Assembly (NCBI GenBank): GCA_902729415.1
Contig: CACVCF010000334.1
Coordinates: 124,001 to 188,000 of the forward strand
DNA from: Terasakiella magnetica
Lineage (GTDB): Bacteria > Pseudomonadota > Alphaproteobacteria > Rhodospirillales > Magnetospirillaceae
Direction: 5' to 3'
Length of the DNA stretch: 64,000 nt
The notes beneath the pieces were generated by a model. It saw only the letters and a list, made by a program, of their open reading frames with translations. It searched no databases and had not been told where the DNA came from. Position 1 is the first letter of the stretch, and every line of letters begins with the position of its first letter. The translations under genes and the position numbers were made by a program. Shown piece after piece: positions 18,658 to 27,804 of this stretch.

Positions 18658-19392
18658 ATGACTGGGCGCCTTCGCCTTGGCGTGAATATCGATCATGTCG
18701 CCACCATCCGGAATGCCCGCGGCGGCCTGCTGCCCGATCCGGTGCGGGCGGCCCATATGGCGGCGGCGGCGGGAGCCGACGGCATCACCGCCCATCTGCG
18801 CGAGGATCGCCGTCACATTTCCGACCGCGATATCGAGCGTCTTGCCAATGAAATCAGCCTGCCGCTGAACTTCGAGATGGCCGCGACCGAGGAAATGGTC
18901 GCCATCGCCCTGCGCCATCGCCCTCACGCCGCCTGCGTGGTGCCGGAAAAGCGCGAGGAGCGCACCACCGAAGGGGGGCTCGACGTGGTCGGGCAGTTCA
19001 ACTCCCTCCGGCCTTTGGTGGCGCGCCTGCTTGATGCTGGTATCCGCGTCTCCATGTTCATCGAGGCCGACCCCCGTCAGCTCGACGCCTCCAAGGCCTT
19101 GGGCGCCCCGGTGGTCGAGCTTCATACCGGCGCCTATTGCGATGCCGAGGGCGCGGCGCGCGACCGCGAATTCGCCCGCATCGCCGCCGCCGCCGCCCAT
19201 GCCGAGGCCATTGGTCTGGAATGCCATGCCGGGCACGGCCTCAGCTATGATACGGTCAAGCCGGTTGCTGCTATTTCCTCGATCATGGAACTGAATATCG
19301 GCCACTTCCTGGTGGGTGAAGCCATCTTCGTCGGCCTCGAAGCCTCCATTCGCCATATGCGCCGCCTGATGGACGAGGCGCGGCGGCAATGA
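18658..19392 (+). CDS. pdxJ: Pyridoxine 5'-phosphate synthase
   Basis: Condenses 1-deoxy-xylulose 5-phosphate with 3-amino-2-oxopropyl phosphate to give pyridoxine phosphate, the last ring-forming step of de novo vitamin B6 synthesis. The 244-residue TIM barrel begins with [18 protein letters not shown] and includes [35 protein letters not shown] and [13 protein letters not shown]. The ATG is preceded by AAGGGAG. Its stop overlaps the acpS start (ATGA), a conserved alphaproteobacterial pairing. Confidence 0.97.
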   Translation: MTGRLRLGVNIDHVATIRNARGGLLPDPVRAAHMAAAAGADGITAHLREDRRHISDRDIERLANEISLPLNFEMAATEEMVAIALRHRPHAACVVPEKREERTTEGGLDVVGQFNSLRPLVARLLDAGIRVSMFIEADPRQLDASKALGAPVVELHTGAYCDAEGAARDREFARIAAAAAHAEAIGLECHAGHGLSYDTVKPVAAISSIMELNIGHFLVGEAIFVGLEASIRHMRRLMDEARRQ

Positions 19393-19802
19393 TCCTGGGG
19401 CTCGGCAACGATCTCATTGATATCCGCCGCATCGAAAAAACACTGGACCGCTTTGGCGATCGTTTCATCGACCGGGTATTTACAGCGACCGAGCGGGCAA
19501 AGGCCGAGCGTCGCACAAAATCCATGCGCGCCGCCACCTATGCCAAGCGTTATGCCGCCAAGGAGGCCGCCGCCAAGGCCCTGGGAACCGGTTTTCGTGA
19601 GGGCGTGTTCTGGCGTGATATCGGGGTGGTCAATCTGCCCACCGGTCAGCCCAGTCTGGCCCTGACCGGAGGCGCCGCCGCCCGGTTGGCCCTGCTGGTG
19701 CCACCCGGCATGGTGGCGCGGATCGACCTGACCATGACCGACGAATATCCCATGGCCGAGGCGGTGGTGATCATCTCGGGCGTTCCCGCCGTCCCGGCTT
19801 GA
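19389..19802 (+). CDS. acpS: Holo-[acyl-carrier-protein] synthase
   Basis: Transfers the 4'-phosphopantetheine arm of coenzyme A to acyl carrier protein, activating it for fatty-acid synthesis. The 137-residue protein has [15 protein letters not shown] with the Mg-binding Asp, and [18 protein letters not shown], the second signature with the conserved Lys-Glu pair. It is coupled to pdxJ by a 4-bp overlap and followed 95 bp later by lepB. That gap holds no recognisable gene. Confidence 0.95.
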   Translation: MILGLGNDLIDIRRIEKTLDRFGDRFIDRVFTATERAKAERRTKSMRAATYAKRYAAKEAAAKALGTGFREGVFWRDIGVVNLPTGQPSLALTGGAAARLALLVPPGMVARIDLTMTDEYPMAEAVVIISGVPAVPA

Positions 19803-19897
19803 CAGCGGCGTTTGGGGCTGGCTTGATCTGCGCGGCTGACCGCAGAGGGTGATCGCGGCAATGCCATTGTAATTCAAATAGATGGACTACAGACTTC

Positions 19898-20641
19898 ATG
19901 TCAAAGGGTAAGCAGAGCGGCCTGATGGAGACGTTCAAGACCGTCTTCTTCGCCATGCTCATCGCCGGAGCGGTGCGCACCATTGCCTTCGAGCCGTTCA
20001 ATATCCCCTCCGGCTCCATGATCCCCAGCCTGCTGATCGGCGACTATCTGTTCGTCTCCAAGTACAGCTATGGCTATTCGCGCTATTCCATGCCGTTCGG
20101 CATCGGCTTCAGCGGCGGACGCATCCTGGAAAAGGCCCCGGAGCGCGGCGATGTGGCGGTATTCAAGAAGCCGCCGGAAAACAAGATCGACTATATCAAG
20201 CGGGTGATCGGGCTGCCCGGCGACCGTGTCCAGGTCAAAGGCGGCATCCTTCATATCAACGGTACGGCGGTCGAGCGTCAGAGGATCGAGGATTTCGTCG
20301 AGCGCGATCGCGACGGCAACATCCTCAGGGCGCCGCAATACATCGAGACCCTGCCGGGCGGGCGCAAGCACCGCATCATCGAGTTTTTGGGCGACAACGG
20401 CCCCGCCGACAACACCATCGAATACCTGGTGCCCGCCGGGCATTACTTCATGATGGGCGACAACCGTGATAATTCTGCCGATTCCCGTTTCCTGAGTGAA
20501 GTCGGTTACGTGGCGGCGGAAAATCTGGTGGGACGTGCCGAGATTCTGTTCTTCTCCGGTGACGGTAGTGCCGCCTTGTGGGAAGTGTGGCGCTGGCCCT
20601 GGGCGATCCGCTATGGCCGCCTGTTCATGGGGATCGAATAG
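19898..20641 (+). CDS. lepB: Signal peptidase I
   Basis: Membrane-bound serine protease that removes signal peptides from exported proteins. In the 247 residues an N-terminal membrane segment (about 14-30) leads into NIPSGSMIPSLLIGD with the catalytic Ser40, followed by YIKRVIGLPGDRV with the general-base Lys101. GHYFMMGDNRDNSADSR is the conserved box E. Its 3' end lies 2 bp from rnc. The lepB-rnc-era block is conserved across proteobacteria. Confidence 0.97.
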   Translation: MSKGKQSGLMETFKTVFFAMLIAGAVRTIAFEPFNIPSGSMIPSLLIGDYLFVSKYSYGYSRYSMPFGIGFSGGRILEKAPERGDVAVFKKPPENKIDYIKRVIGLPGDRVQVKGGILHINGTAVERQRIEDFVERDRDGNILRAPQYIETLPGGRKHRIIEFLGDNGPADNTIEYLVPAGHYFMMGDNRDNSADSRFLSEVGYVAAENLVGRAEILFFSGDGSAALWEVWRWPWAIRYGRLFMGIE

Positions 20642-20643
20642 GG

Positions 20644-21339
20644 ATGGCGATGGAGGCTCCCCTTGTCGAGCTTTGCTGCCTTCTCGGGCATGATTTCGCC
20701 CAGCCGGGACTTCTGACCCAGGCGCTGACCCATCCCAGCGCCCTTCAGAACCGCAGGCCCAAGGTCTCGGCGCCTTACGAGCGTCTGGAATTCCTCGGCG
20801 ACCGGGTGCTGGGGCTGGTGGTGGCCGACATGCTGTTCCAGTACTTCCCCCAAGAGGCGGAAGGGGCGCTGGCGCGGCGTCACGCTGCCTTGGTCCGGCG
20901 TGAAACCCTGGCCGATGTCGCGGAAAGTCTGGGACTCGGCAACCGGCTGGTGATGGCGCGGGGCGAGGAGGAGGCCGGGGGGCGCTCCAATCCAGGTACC
21001 CTGGCCGATGCCTGCGAGGCCCTGATAGGCGCCCTTTACGCCGATGGCGGTTTTGAGATTGCAGCCCGATTTGTGCGCGACCGGTGGCAGCCGCGGATGG
21101 AGGAAGTTCTGGCTCCGCCCAAGGATGCCAAGACCGCACTTCAGGAATGGGCCCAGGGTTTGGGCAAGAAATTGCCAGTTTATACGACATTAGGGACGGA
21201 AGGTCCGGCGCACGAGCCCGCCTTCCTGATCGGCGTCGAGGTGGAGGGGGTTGCTCCCGCCACCGGGCGCGGCCCGTCGAAACGCGTGGCGGAACAGGCG
21301 GCCGCGACCGCCATGCTGGAAAAGGTAAGAACGCCATGA
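20644..21339 (+). CDS. rnc: Ribonuclease III
   Basis: Double-strand-specific endoribonuclease that processes rRNA precursors and structured mRNAs. The catalytic domain shows YERLEFLGDRVLGLVVADML and LADACEALIGALYADGG with the acidic metal ligands. A C-terminal double-stranded RNA-binding domain follows (DAKTALQEWAQG..., SKRVAEQAAATAML). It is 231 residues from the ATG at 20644, 2 bp after the lepB stop; a second ATG two codons on is an alternative. The stop overlaps the era start by 4 bp. Confidence 0.96.
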   Translation: MAMEAPLVELCCLLGHDFAQPGLLTQALTHPSALQNRRPKVSAPYERLEFLGDRVLGLVVADMLFQYFPQEAEGALARRHAALVRRETLADVAESLGLGNRLVMARGEEEAGGRSNPGTLADACEALIGALYADGGFEIAARFVRDRWQPRMEEVLAPPKDAKTALQEWAQGLGKKLPVYTTLGTEGPAHEPAFLIGVEVEGVAPATGRGPSKRVAEQAAATAMLEKVRTP

Positions 21340-22277
21340 GCGATATGATCGAGATTCCGCAAGAACAGCCCTCCATCCCCGAAAGCGATCAGCGCTGCGG
21401 CTTTGTCGCGGTGGTCGGTGCGCCCAATGCCGGTAAATCAACCCTGGTCAATGCCTTGGTGGGCAGCAAGGTCTCCATCGTTTCGCCCAAGGTCCAGACC
21501 ACGCGCTTTCGTGTCCTTGGCATCGTCATGGCCGGGACCGCCCAGATCATCCTGGTGGATACCCCCGGCATTTTCCAGCCCAGGAAGCGGCTGGAGCGCG
21601 CCATGGTCGCCGCCGCCTGGAGCGGCGCCAGCGATGCCGACCATATCTGTCTGATGGTGGACGCCTCCAAGGGCTATGACGACGAGGCTCGCGCCATCGT
21701 CGCCAAGCTGAAGGAGGTCGGGCGCAAGGCTATCTTGGTGCTCAATAAGGTCGATCTGGTCAAGCGTGACAAGCTGCTGGGCCTGACCGCCGAGCTGAAT
21801 GCCGAGGGGCTGTTCACCGATGTCTTCATGATCAGCGCCTTGAAGGGCGACGGCGTTCCCGACCTCCTGGCTTATCTTGAGCCCAAGATGGCCGCCGGCC
21901 ATTGGATGTTCCCCGAGGATCAGATCTCGGACCTGCCGCAACGTCTGTTGGCCGCCGAGATCACCCGCGAGAAGGCGTTCCTGGCTTTGTACCAGGAGCT
22001 TCCCTACTCGCTACATGTGGAGACCGAAAGCTGGGAAGAGCGTGACGACGGCTCGGCCCGCATCGATCAGGTCATCTATGTGGAGCGCGACAGCCAGAAG
22101 CCCATCGTGCTGGGCAAGGGCGGGCGCCAGGTCAAGGCCATCGGCGCCGCCGCCCGCCTGGAGCTGGAGGAGTTGCTGGAACGCCGCGTTCACCTGTTCC
22201 TCCACGTCAAGGTGCGTGAAGACTGGTCGGAGAAGCGCGGCCATTACAGCGAAATCGGCCTGGATTTCGATGCGTGA
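21336..22277 (+). CDS. era: GTPase Era
   Basis: Essential GTPase that binds the 3' end of 16S rRNA and helps 30S subunit maturation. In the 313-residue protein, G1 is VVGAPNAGKSTLVN, G2 lies in KVQTTRFRV, G3 is LVDTPGIFQP and G4 is LNKVDLV. A C-terminal KH domain has KPIVLGKGGRQVKAIG. The MSDMIE start overlaps the rnc stop by 4 bp; the longer frame upstream only shadows rnc. A 108-bp tandem repeat starts 5 bp after its stop. Confidence 0.97.
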   Translation: MSDMIEIPQEQPSIPESDQRCGFVAVVGAPNAGKSTLVNALVGSKVSIVSPKVQTTRFRVLGIVMAGTAQIILVDTPGIFQPRKRLERAMVAAAWSGASDADHICLMVDASKGYDDEARAIVAKLKEVGRKAILVLNKVDLVKRDKLLGLTAELNAEGLFTDVFMISALKGDGVPDLLAYLEPKMAAGHWMFPEDQISDLPQRLLAAEITREKAFLALYQELPYSLHVETESWEERDDGSARIDQVIYVERDSQKPIVLGKGGRQVKAIGAAARLELEELLERRVHLFLHVKVREDWSEKRGHYSEIGLDFDA

Positions 22278-22282
22278 CCCCA

Positions 22283-22537
22283 AAGGGGGACGGATGCCCC
22301 CCGCCCGGCGTTTGAGGGGCATTTCATTCGACGAGCCTTTCGGGCTCGGAGTTGCGGGCAAGGCCCGGCGCGCCTCCTGGCGCGGGAGCCAAGGGGGGCG
22401 GATGCCCCCCGCCCGGCGTTTGAGGGGCATTTCATTCGACGAGCCTTTCGGGCTCGGAGTTGCGGGCAAGGCCCGGCGCGCCTCCTGGCGCGGGAGCCAA
22501 GGGGGGCGGATGCCTCCCGCCCGGCGTTTGAGGGGCA
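22283..22537 (+). repeat. Tandem 108-bp repeat (2.4 copies) between era and a small membrane-protein gene
   Basis: Two full 108-bp units (22283-22390, 22391-22498) and a 39-bp partial third (22499-22537) are almost identical. Each unit contains three potential hairpins: GGGGGC/GCCCCC, CGAGCC/GGCTCG and CGCGCC/GGCGCG. Each also carries the 20-nt core beginning CGCCCGGCGTTTGAGG (22302, 22410, 22518). The last core places GAGGGG 10 bp before the next ATG. One frame stays open through the repeat as a 36-residue period, but nothing suggests it is translated. Confidence 0.92.
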
Positions 22538-22545
22538 ACTAACCA

Positions 22546-22752
22546 ATGACCATTCGTGGCAGCGGTATCGCTCTGATCTGGTTGGGCATGGCGGTGCTGC
22601 TGGGGCTGCTGATCCATCGCTTCCGCCGGGGGGCCTGGAGCCTGGACGATGACCAGATTCCGGTCACCACGGCGCGGCAGCAGGGGGTTTTCGCCGCCGC
22701 CCTGACCCTGACCGTTCTGGGAACGGGGCTGGTAATCTGGGATTTCTGGTGA
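22546..22752 (+). CDS. Small two-helix membrane protein, unknown function
   Basis: A 68-residue protein with two hydrophobic segments, at about residues 8-23 (ALIWLGMAVLLGLLI) and 48-65 (FAAALTLTVLGTGLVIW). A basic and acidic loop joins them. I do not recognise a family. It lies between era and recO, 1 bp before recO, so it is probably co-transcribed. Its ribosome-binding site (GAGGGG) comes from the end of the 108-bp repeat. The ATG also has codon use consistent with neighbours, supporting a real gene. Confidence 0.6.
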   Translation: MTIRGSGIALIWLGMAVLLGLLIHRFRRGAWSLDDDQIPVTTARQQGVFAAALTLTVLGTGLVIWDFW

Positions 22753-22753
22753 C

Positions 22754-23467
22754 ATGGAGTGGGACGACGACGCCGTGGTGCTGTCGGTGCGCCGCCATGG
22801 CGAGAATAGCGGCATCGTCACTCTGCTGACCCGGTCACATGGTCGCCATACCGGACTAGTCCACGGCGTCCAGTCCAAGGCCAATCGCGGCATCAATCAG
22901 CCGGGCAATCAGGTCCGCGCCGCTTGGCGCGGGCGGTTGGCCGAGCAATTAGGGACCTTGCGCCTGGAACTGACCCAGGCCCATGCCGGAGCGGTAATGG
23001 ATGATCCGGTGCGGCTGGCTGCCCTGTCCTCGGCCTGCGCCCTGGCCGATCTGGTTTTGCCCGAGCGTCAGCCCCATGCCGGGTCTTATGTGGCTCTGGT
23101 GGCATTACTGCATGCTTTGCCTGCCGAATCCTGGCCTAGCGTCTATATCCATTGGGAGTTGGCGCTGCTGCGCGATCTCGGCTTTGGTCTTGACCTGACG
23201 GTCTGCGCCGCCACCGGCGCCACCCTGGATCTGGCCTATGTCAGCCCCAAGAGCCACCGCGCCGTATCGCGGACGGCGGGAGAGGCGTGGAAGGACAAGC
23301 TGTTGCCGCTGCCGCGTTTCCTGGTCGAAGGCGGCGAGGGCGATGCCGAAGCCATCCGCGACGGTCTCGCCTTGGCCGGGTTCTTTCTCGAGCGCCTGGT
23401 TCTGCCCCATCACCGTGCCGCCATGCCCGCCGCTAGAACACGACTGGTTGACCGCTTTCGTTCTTAG
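22754..23467 (+). CDS. recO: DNA repair protein RecO
   Basis: Recombination mediator that loads RecA with RecF and RecR at gaps and anneals single strands. The 237-residue protein has the N-terminal OB-fold start MEWDDDAVVLSVRRHGENSGIVTLLTRSHG and the GLVHGVQSK segment, then a helical domain with WELALLRDLGFGLDLTVCAATG. The alphaproteobacterial form lacks the full zinc-cysteine set seen in some RecO proteins. The order era-x-recO-parC is typical of the class. Confidence 0.93.
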   Translation: MEWDDDAVVLSVRRHGENSGIVTLLTRSHGRHTGLVHGVQSKANRGINQPGNQVRAAWRGRLAEQLGTLRLELTQAHAGAVMDDPVRLAALSSACALADLVLPERQPHAGSYVALVALLHALPAESWPSVYIHWELALLRDLGFGLDLTVCAATGATLDLAYVSPKSHRAVSRTAGEAWKDKLLPLPRFLVEGGEGDAEAIRDGLALAGFFLERLVLPHHRAAMPAARTRLVDRFRS

Positions 23468-23499
23468 AGTACTATATCTGGCCCCGCATCCCGAGGAAC

Positions 23500-25725
23500 A
23501 TGATGACCAAGCCCGCCGCGACCGGCGAAATCCGCGATACTCCTTTTGGTGAAGCCCTGGGGGAGCGCTATCTCGCCTATGCCATGTCCACCATCGTATC
23601 GCGGTCGCTGCCCGATGTCCGCGACGGCCTCAAGCCGGTGCACCGCCGGTTGCTGTTCGCCATGCGCCAGTTGAAGTTGGACCCCGAGGGCGGGTTCAAG
23701 AAATGCGCCCGTGTTGTCGGCGACGTCATTGGTAAGTACCATCCCCACGGCGATGTGGCGGTCTATGACACCCTGGTGCGTCTGGCCCAGGATTTTGCCG
23801 TGCGCTATCCCCTGGTGGAGGGGCAGGGTAATTTTGGCAATATCGACGGCGATAACGCCGCCGCCATGCGATACACCGAGGCCAAGCTGACCGCCGTGGC
23901 GGCGGCGCTGATGGATGGCCTTGACGAGAATTGCGTCGATTTCCGCCCTACCTATGACGGCACCGAGGAAGAGCCGGTGGTGATGCCGTCGGCCTTTCCC
24001 AATCTGCTGGCCAATGGGTCGGCGGGTATCGCCGTGGGTATGGCTACCAGCATTCCGCCCCATAATGTGGGCGAGATCTGCGCCGCTCTGACTCATTTGA
24101 TCGCCGAGCCCGAATGCGACGTGGATCGTTTGATCGAGCACATGCCGGGGCCGGATTTCCCCACCGGCGGCACTCTGGTGGAAAGCAAGGATTCCATCCG
24201 CGAGGCCTATCGTACCGGTAAGGGCGGTTTCCGCGTCCGCGCCAAATGGAGTGTGGAAAAGCTCTCCCACGGTCTCTATCAGATCGTCATCACCGAGATT
24301 CCCTACCAGGTCCAGAAGTCGAAGTTGATCGAGAAGATCGCCGAATTGCTGGCCGAGAAGAAGCTGCCGCTGCTGGCCGATATCCGCGACGAATCCGCCG
24401 AGGATATCCGGGTGGTGTTGGAACCGCGCAATCGCACGGTCGAGGCCGAACTGGTGATGGAGCAACTGTTCCGCCAGACCGATCTTGAAACCCGCTTTTC
24501 CCTTAACATGAACGTGCTCGACGCCCATGCGGTGCCGCGGGTGATGAATCTGAAGGAGGTGCTGCGCGCCTTCCTCGATCACCGCATGGTGGTGTTGGTG
24601 CGCCGTTCCGAGCATCGCCTGGACAAGATCGCCAAGCGGCTGGAGGTCTTGAGCGGTTTCCTCAAGGTCTATGCCGACCTGGATGAGGTCATCAAGATCA
24701 TTCGCTTTGCCGACGAGCCCAAGGCCGAGCTGATTCGCCGCTTTGGCCTCAGCGATGTTCAGGCCGAGGCCATCTTGAACATGCGCCTGCGCAGCCTGAA
24801 CAAGCTTCAGGAACTGGAGATCAGGACCGAACACGAGGCCCTGTCGTTGGAACAGGCCGATCTTCGGGCGCTGCTGGCCGATGAGGGCCGCCGCTGGTTG
24901 GTCATCACAGCCCAGATCGAGCAGACCCGCAAAGCGTTCGGCGGCGAAACCGTTCTGGGGCGCCGCCGCACCGAATTGGGCGATGCCCCTTCGGCGGTGA
25001 TCGTTCCCATCGAGGCCTATGTGGAACGTGAAGCCATCACCATGATCTTGTCGGAAAAGGGCTGGGTGCGGGCGCTCAAAGGCCATTCTGAAACCTTGGA
25101 GGCCTTGAAGTTCAAGGAAGGCGACCAACTCCGCTTCCAGCTCAAGACCTGGACCACCGACAAGATCCTGGTTTTCGCCAGCGATGGCCGGTTCTACACC
25201 ATCGGCGGCGACAAGCTGCCGTCGGGACGCGGTCATGGCGAGCCGCTGGGTCTGATGATCGATCTGGCCAACGACGTCGATATCACCGCCGTCATGGTCC
25301 ACAAGCCAGGGCGCAAACTGCTGGTCGCCACCAATGGTGGGCGCGGCTTCGTGGTCGAGGAGAGCGAAGTGCTGGCCCAGACCCGTGCCGGTAAGATGGT
25401 CCTTAATGTGGGCGACGGCGAGAAAGCCGTCTTCTGTCTGCCCCTGGAGGGTGATGCCGTCGCCATCATGGGCGATAACCGCAAGCTGTTGGTATTCATG
25501 GCCGAGGAAATCCCGGAAATGAGCCGTGGCCGCGGCGTGATCTTGCAGAAGTACCGTGACGGTGGAACCGCCGACATCAAGGTCTTCCCCCTGGCGCAAG
25601 GCCTGAGCTGGTCCTTGGGCGAGCGGGTGCGGACTGAAGCCGACCTTACGCCCTGGCTGGGCAAGCGCGCCTCTATCGGCCGTCTGCCGCCGACCGGCTT
25701 TCCGCGCACCAACAAGTTCTCCTGA
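23500..25725 (+). CDS. parC: DNA topoisomerase IV subunit A
   Basis: Subunit A of the type II topoisomerase that decatenates daughter chromosomes. The 741 residues start with [32 protein letters not shown], the quinolone-region helix, and reach the catalytic tyrosine in [12 protein letters not shown] (about residue 126). The C-terminal beta-pinwheel is present with weak repeats and no GyrA box, which favours ParC over GyrA. The ATG is doubled; the first is used. A modest hairpin follows the stop. The partner parE is not in the window. Confidence 0.95.
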   Translation: MMTKPAATGEIRDTPFGEALGERYLAYAMSTIVSRSLPDVRDGLKPVHRRLLFAMRQLKLDPEGGFKKCARVVGDVIGKYHPHGDVAVYDTLVRLAQDFAVRYPLVEGQGNFGNIDGDNAAAMRYTEAKLTAVAAALMDGLDENCVDFRPTYDGTEEEPVVMPSAFPNLLANGSAGIAVGMATSIPPHNVGEICAALTHLIAEPECDVDRLIEHMPGPDFPTGGTLVESKDSIREAYRTGKGGFRVRAKWSVEKLSHGLYQIVITEIPYQVQKSKLIEKIAELLAEKKLPLLADIRDESAEDIRVVLEPRNRTVEAELVMEQLFRQTDLETRFSLNMNVLDAHAVPRVMNLKEVLRAFLDHRMVVLVRRSEHRLDKIAKRLEVLSGFLKVYADLDEVIKIIRFADEPKAELIRRFGLSDVQAEAILNMRLRSLNKLQELEIRTEHEALSLEQADLRALLADEGRRWLVITAQIEQTRKAFGGETVLGRRRTELGDAPSAVIVPIEAYVEREAITMILSEKGWVRALKGHSETLEALKFKEGDQLRFQLKTWTTDKILVFASDGRFYTIGGDKLPSGRGHGEPLGLMIDLANDVDITAVMVHKPGRKLLVATNGGRGFVVEESEVLAQTRAGKMVLNVGDGEKAVFCLPLEGDAVAIMGDNRKLLVFMAEEIPEMSRGRGVILQKYRDGGTADIKVFPLAQGLSWSLGERVRTEADLTPWLGKRASIGRLPPTGFPRTNKFS

Positions 25726-25727
25726 TA

Positions 25728-25750
25728 GAAACGAACGCCTATTCGTTTTC
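25728..25750 (+). terminator. Possible terminator after parC
   Basis: GAAACGAA at 25728-25735 pairs with TTCGTTTTC at 25742-25750 (minor bulge), just after the parC stop. Two further hairpins follow in the same gap: TTGCCGC/GCGGCAA at 25762-25782 and GGGGC/GCCCC at 25786-25798. None has a strong T-tract. Confidence 0.4.
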
Positions 25751-25836
25751 ACCGCCCCTTTTTGCCGCTACACTGGCGGCAATGAGGGGCGAAGCCCCCG
25801 ATTCGCCGGTATTCTTCACAGGGACGGGGAAACGAG

Positions 25837-27051
25837 ATGATGATCAAGACATTGGGAGCCACCGCTCTGGTGGCGCTTGCGGCCGCGTTCGGCGCCGGTT
25901 CTGCCATGGCTCAGCAAAACATTCGTATTGGCGTCCTCACCGATATGTCGGGGCCTTATTCCGACATGGGCGGTCCGGGCTCGGTGGCGGCGGCGCAACT
26001 GGCCATTGATGATTGCCTGGCTGCCGAATGCAAGGGCATGAAGATCGAATTACTGTCATCGGATCACCAGAACAAGCCCGATATCGGGGTGCAGAAGGCC
26101 CGTGAATGGGCCGACGTCAACAAGATTAACGCCATCGTCGATCTCACCAACTCGGCGGTGTCGCTGGGGGTGCAGAAACTGACGGCGGATCATAATTTCG
26201 TCGCCATGTATTCCGGCCCCGCCACCACCAAGCTGACCAACGAAGAATGCTCGAATACCGGTTTCCACTGGATGTTCGACACCTACGCCCTGGCGGCGGG
26301 GTCGGCTCAGGCTATCACCAAGATGGGCGGTAAAAGCTGGTACTTCGTCACCGTCGATTACGCCTTCGGCCACTCGTTGGAAGCCGATTCGGCGGCTATG
26401 GTCACGGCGTTGGGCGGTACCGTTGTGGGCAGCACCCGTCACCCCCTCAACGCTCCTGATATGTCGTCGTTCCTGCTGACGGCGCAAAGTTCGTCGGCTC
26501 AGGTCATTGCCCTGGCCAATGGTGCTGCCGATACCATCAACGCCATCAAGACGGCGCGGGAGTTCGGGATTGTTCAGTCCGGCAAACAGGTGGTGCCGCT
26601 GCTGATCTTTCTCAGCGACATCCGCAGCCTGGGCCTTGAGGCTGCCCAAGGTCTGACCTTCACCGAAGGCTTCTATTGGGATCAGGACGCGGAATCACGC
26701 GCCTTTGCCGCCCGTTTCCAGAAAGCGTTCCAGAACCGCAAGCCCACCATGGTGCAGGCGGGGGTTTATTCCAGCACCTTGCATTATCTGCGTTCGGCGG
26801 CGGCGACCAAAAGTACAGAATCCAAGGTCGTGGCTGCGTCTATGCGCAAGATGGTGATCAAAGACCCGGTCATGCGCAACGCCTCCATCCGCGATGATGG
26901 CCGGGTAATCCATGACATGCTGCTGGTCAAGGTCAAGACCCCCGCCGAGTCCAAGGGCGACTGGGACTATTACTCCATCCTTGCCACCATTCCGGCGGTG
27001 GATGCGTTCAAGCCGCTGGCCACATCGGCCTGTCCGTTGGTCAAGAAGTAG
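25837..27051 (+). CDS. ABC transporter substrate-binding protein (branched-chain amino acid/urea type)
   Basis: A 404-residue periplasmic binding protein of the Leu/Ile/Val (Peripla_BP_6) class. A clean signal peptide ends at GSAMA-QQN (about residue 25). The mature protein opens with IRIGVLTDMSGPYSDMGGPGSVAAAQLAIDD, the usual first lobe. No permease or ATPase gene is adjacent, so it is an orphan binding protein, and its ligand cannot be read from sequence. Its 3' end overlaps the convergent bpt gene by 11 bp. Confidence 0.92.
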   Translation: MMIKTLGATALVALAAAFGAGSAMAQQNIRIGVLTDMSGPYSDMGGPGSVAAAQLAIDDCLAAECKGMKIELLSSDHQNKPDIGVQKAREWADVNKINAIVDLTNSAVSLGVQKLTADHNFVAMYSGPATTKLTNEECSNTGFHWMFDTYALAAGSAQAITKMGGKSWYFVTVDYAFGHSLEADSAAMVTALGGTVVGSTRHPLNAPDMSSFLLTAQSSSAQVIALANGAADTINAIKTAREFGIVQSGKQVVPLLIFLSDIRSLGLEAAQGLTFTEGFYWDQDAESRAFAARFQKAFQNRKPTMVQAGVYSSTLHYLRSAAATKSTESKVVAASMRKMVIKDPVMRNASIRDDGRVIHDMLLVKVKTPAESKGDWDYYSILATIPAVDAFKPLATSACPLVKK

Positions 27052-27775
27052 TCCGTTCCAAAAAGGGCCGCCAGCCGCTGGTGGTAAAGGCTTCCAGCGG
27101 CTGGAAACGCTCTTTATAGGACATCTTGCGGCTCTCTTCGATCCAATAGCCAAGATAGACATAGGGCAGGGATGAGGTTCGGGCTTCATCCACCAGCCAC
27201 AGCACCATGTAGGTGCCCAGGCTGCGTGAGGCCAGATCAGGATCGAAAAAGCTGTAAACCGCCGAAAGACCGTCACCCATGCGGTCGGCCAGACAGGCCG
27301 CAACCAGAATGCCATCGTCTTGGCGGTATTCGATGATGAAGGTTTCGACAGGGCTGTCCTCCACCATGGAGCGATAGTCGTAGAACCCCATCAGGGCCAT
27401 GTCGCCGCCGGAATGGCGGGATTCCTGGTAGCGTGCGAACAGACGGAACTGCTCGGCGGTGGCGCGCGCAGGAACCTTGCGGGCGATCAGGGGGGCGTTC
27501 TGCCGTCCGATTTTGCGCATGGTACGGTCGGGCTGGAACTGCCCGGCAACGATGCGGACCGGAATACAGGCACAGCATCCGGGGCAGGCGGGAGTATAGG
27601 CGATGGAATGGCTGCGGCGGAAACCGGCACGGGACAAGGCATCGTGCAGGGAATCGGCCTCGGCCCCGTTCAGTTCGGTGACAATCTTGCGCTCAAGCCG
27701 CCCTGCCACATAGGGACAGGGCAGGGGGGCCGTGGTGAAGAAAAAATGCGGCCGTTTGAGCGGAAAATGGTCCAT
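27041..27775 (-). CDS. bpt: Aspartate/glutamate leucyltransferase (Bpt)
   Basis: N-end-rule enzyme that adds leucine from Leu-tRNA to proteins with N-terminal Asp or Glu, marking them for ClpAP via ClpS. Family marks are FFFTTAPLPCPYVAGRLERKIVTEL, CPGCCACIPVRI, YQESRHSGGDM and YVYLGYWIEESRKMSYK. I chose the MDHFPLK start (244 residues), which lies 29 bp after the RDD gene stop and matches where the family begins. An ATG 22 codons upstream would overlap the RDD gene and lacks a ribosome-binding site. Confidence 0.88.
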   Translation of the reverse strand: MDHFPLKRPHFFFTTAPLPCPYVAGRLERKIVTELNGAEADSLHDALSRAGFRRSHSIAYTPACPGCCACIPVRIVAGQFQPDRTMRKIGRQNAPLIARKVPARATAEQFRLFARYQESRHSGGDMALMGFYDYRSMVEDSPVETFIIEYRQDDGILVAACLADRMGDGLSAVYSFFDPDLASRSLGTYMVLWLVDEARTSSLPYVYLGYWIEESRKMSYKERFQPLEAFTTSGWRPFLERTTS

Positions 27776-27804
27776 GAGGTCCAGTCGGGAGCTTGCAAAG
27801 GGCT

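Noticed and set aside
21877-22542. Open frame running from within era through the 108-bp repeat with a 36-residue period
   Set aside because: It starts inside era in another frame, and the repeat length being a multiple of three is enough to keep it open. There is no independent ribosome-binding site.
23464-25752. A very long antisense open frame (over 750 codons) opposite parC; similar long antisense frames opposite hppA (60408-62465) and dnaE (40756-42777)
   Set aside because: They lie wholly on top of well-recognised genes, have low-complexity Gly/Gln/His-rich translations and no family signature. Long antisense frames are expected in GC-rich codon-biased DNA.
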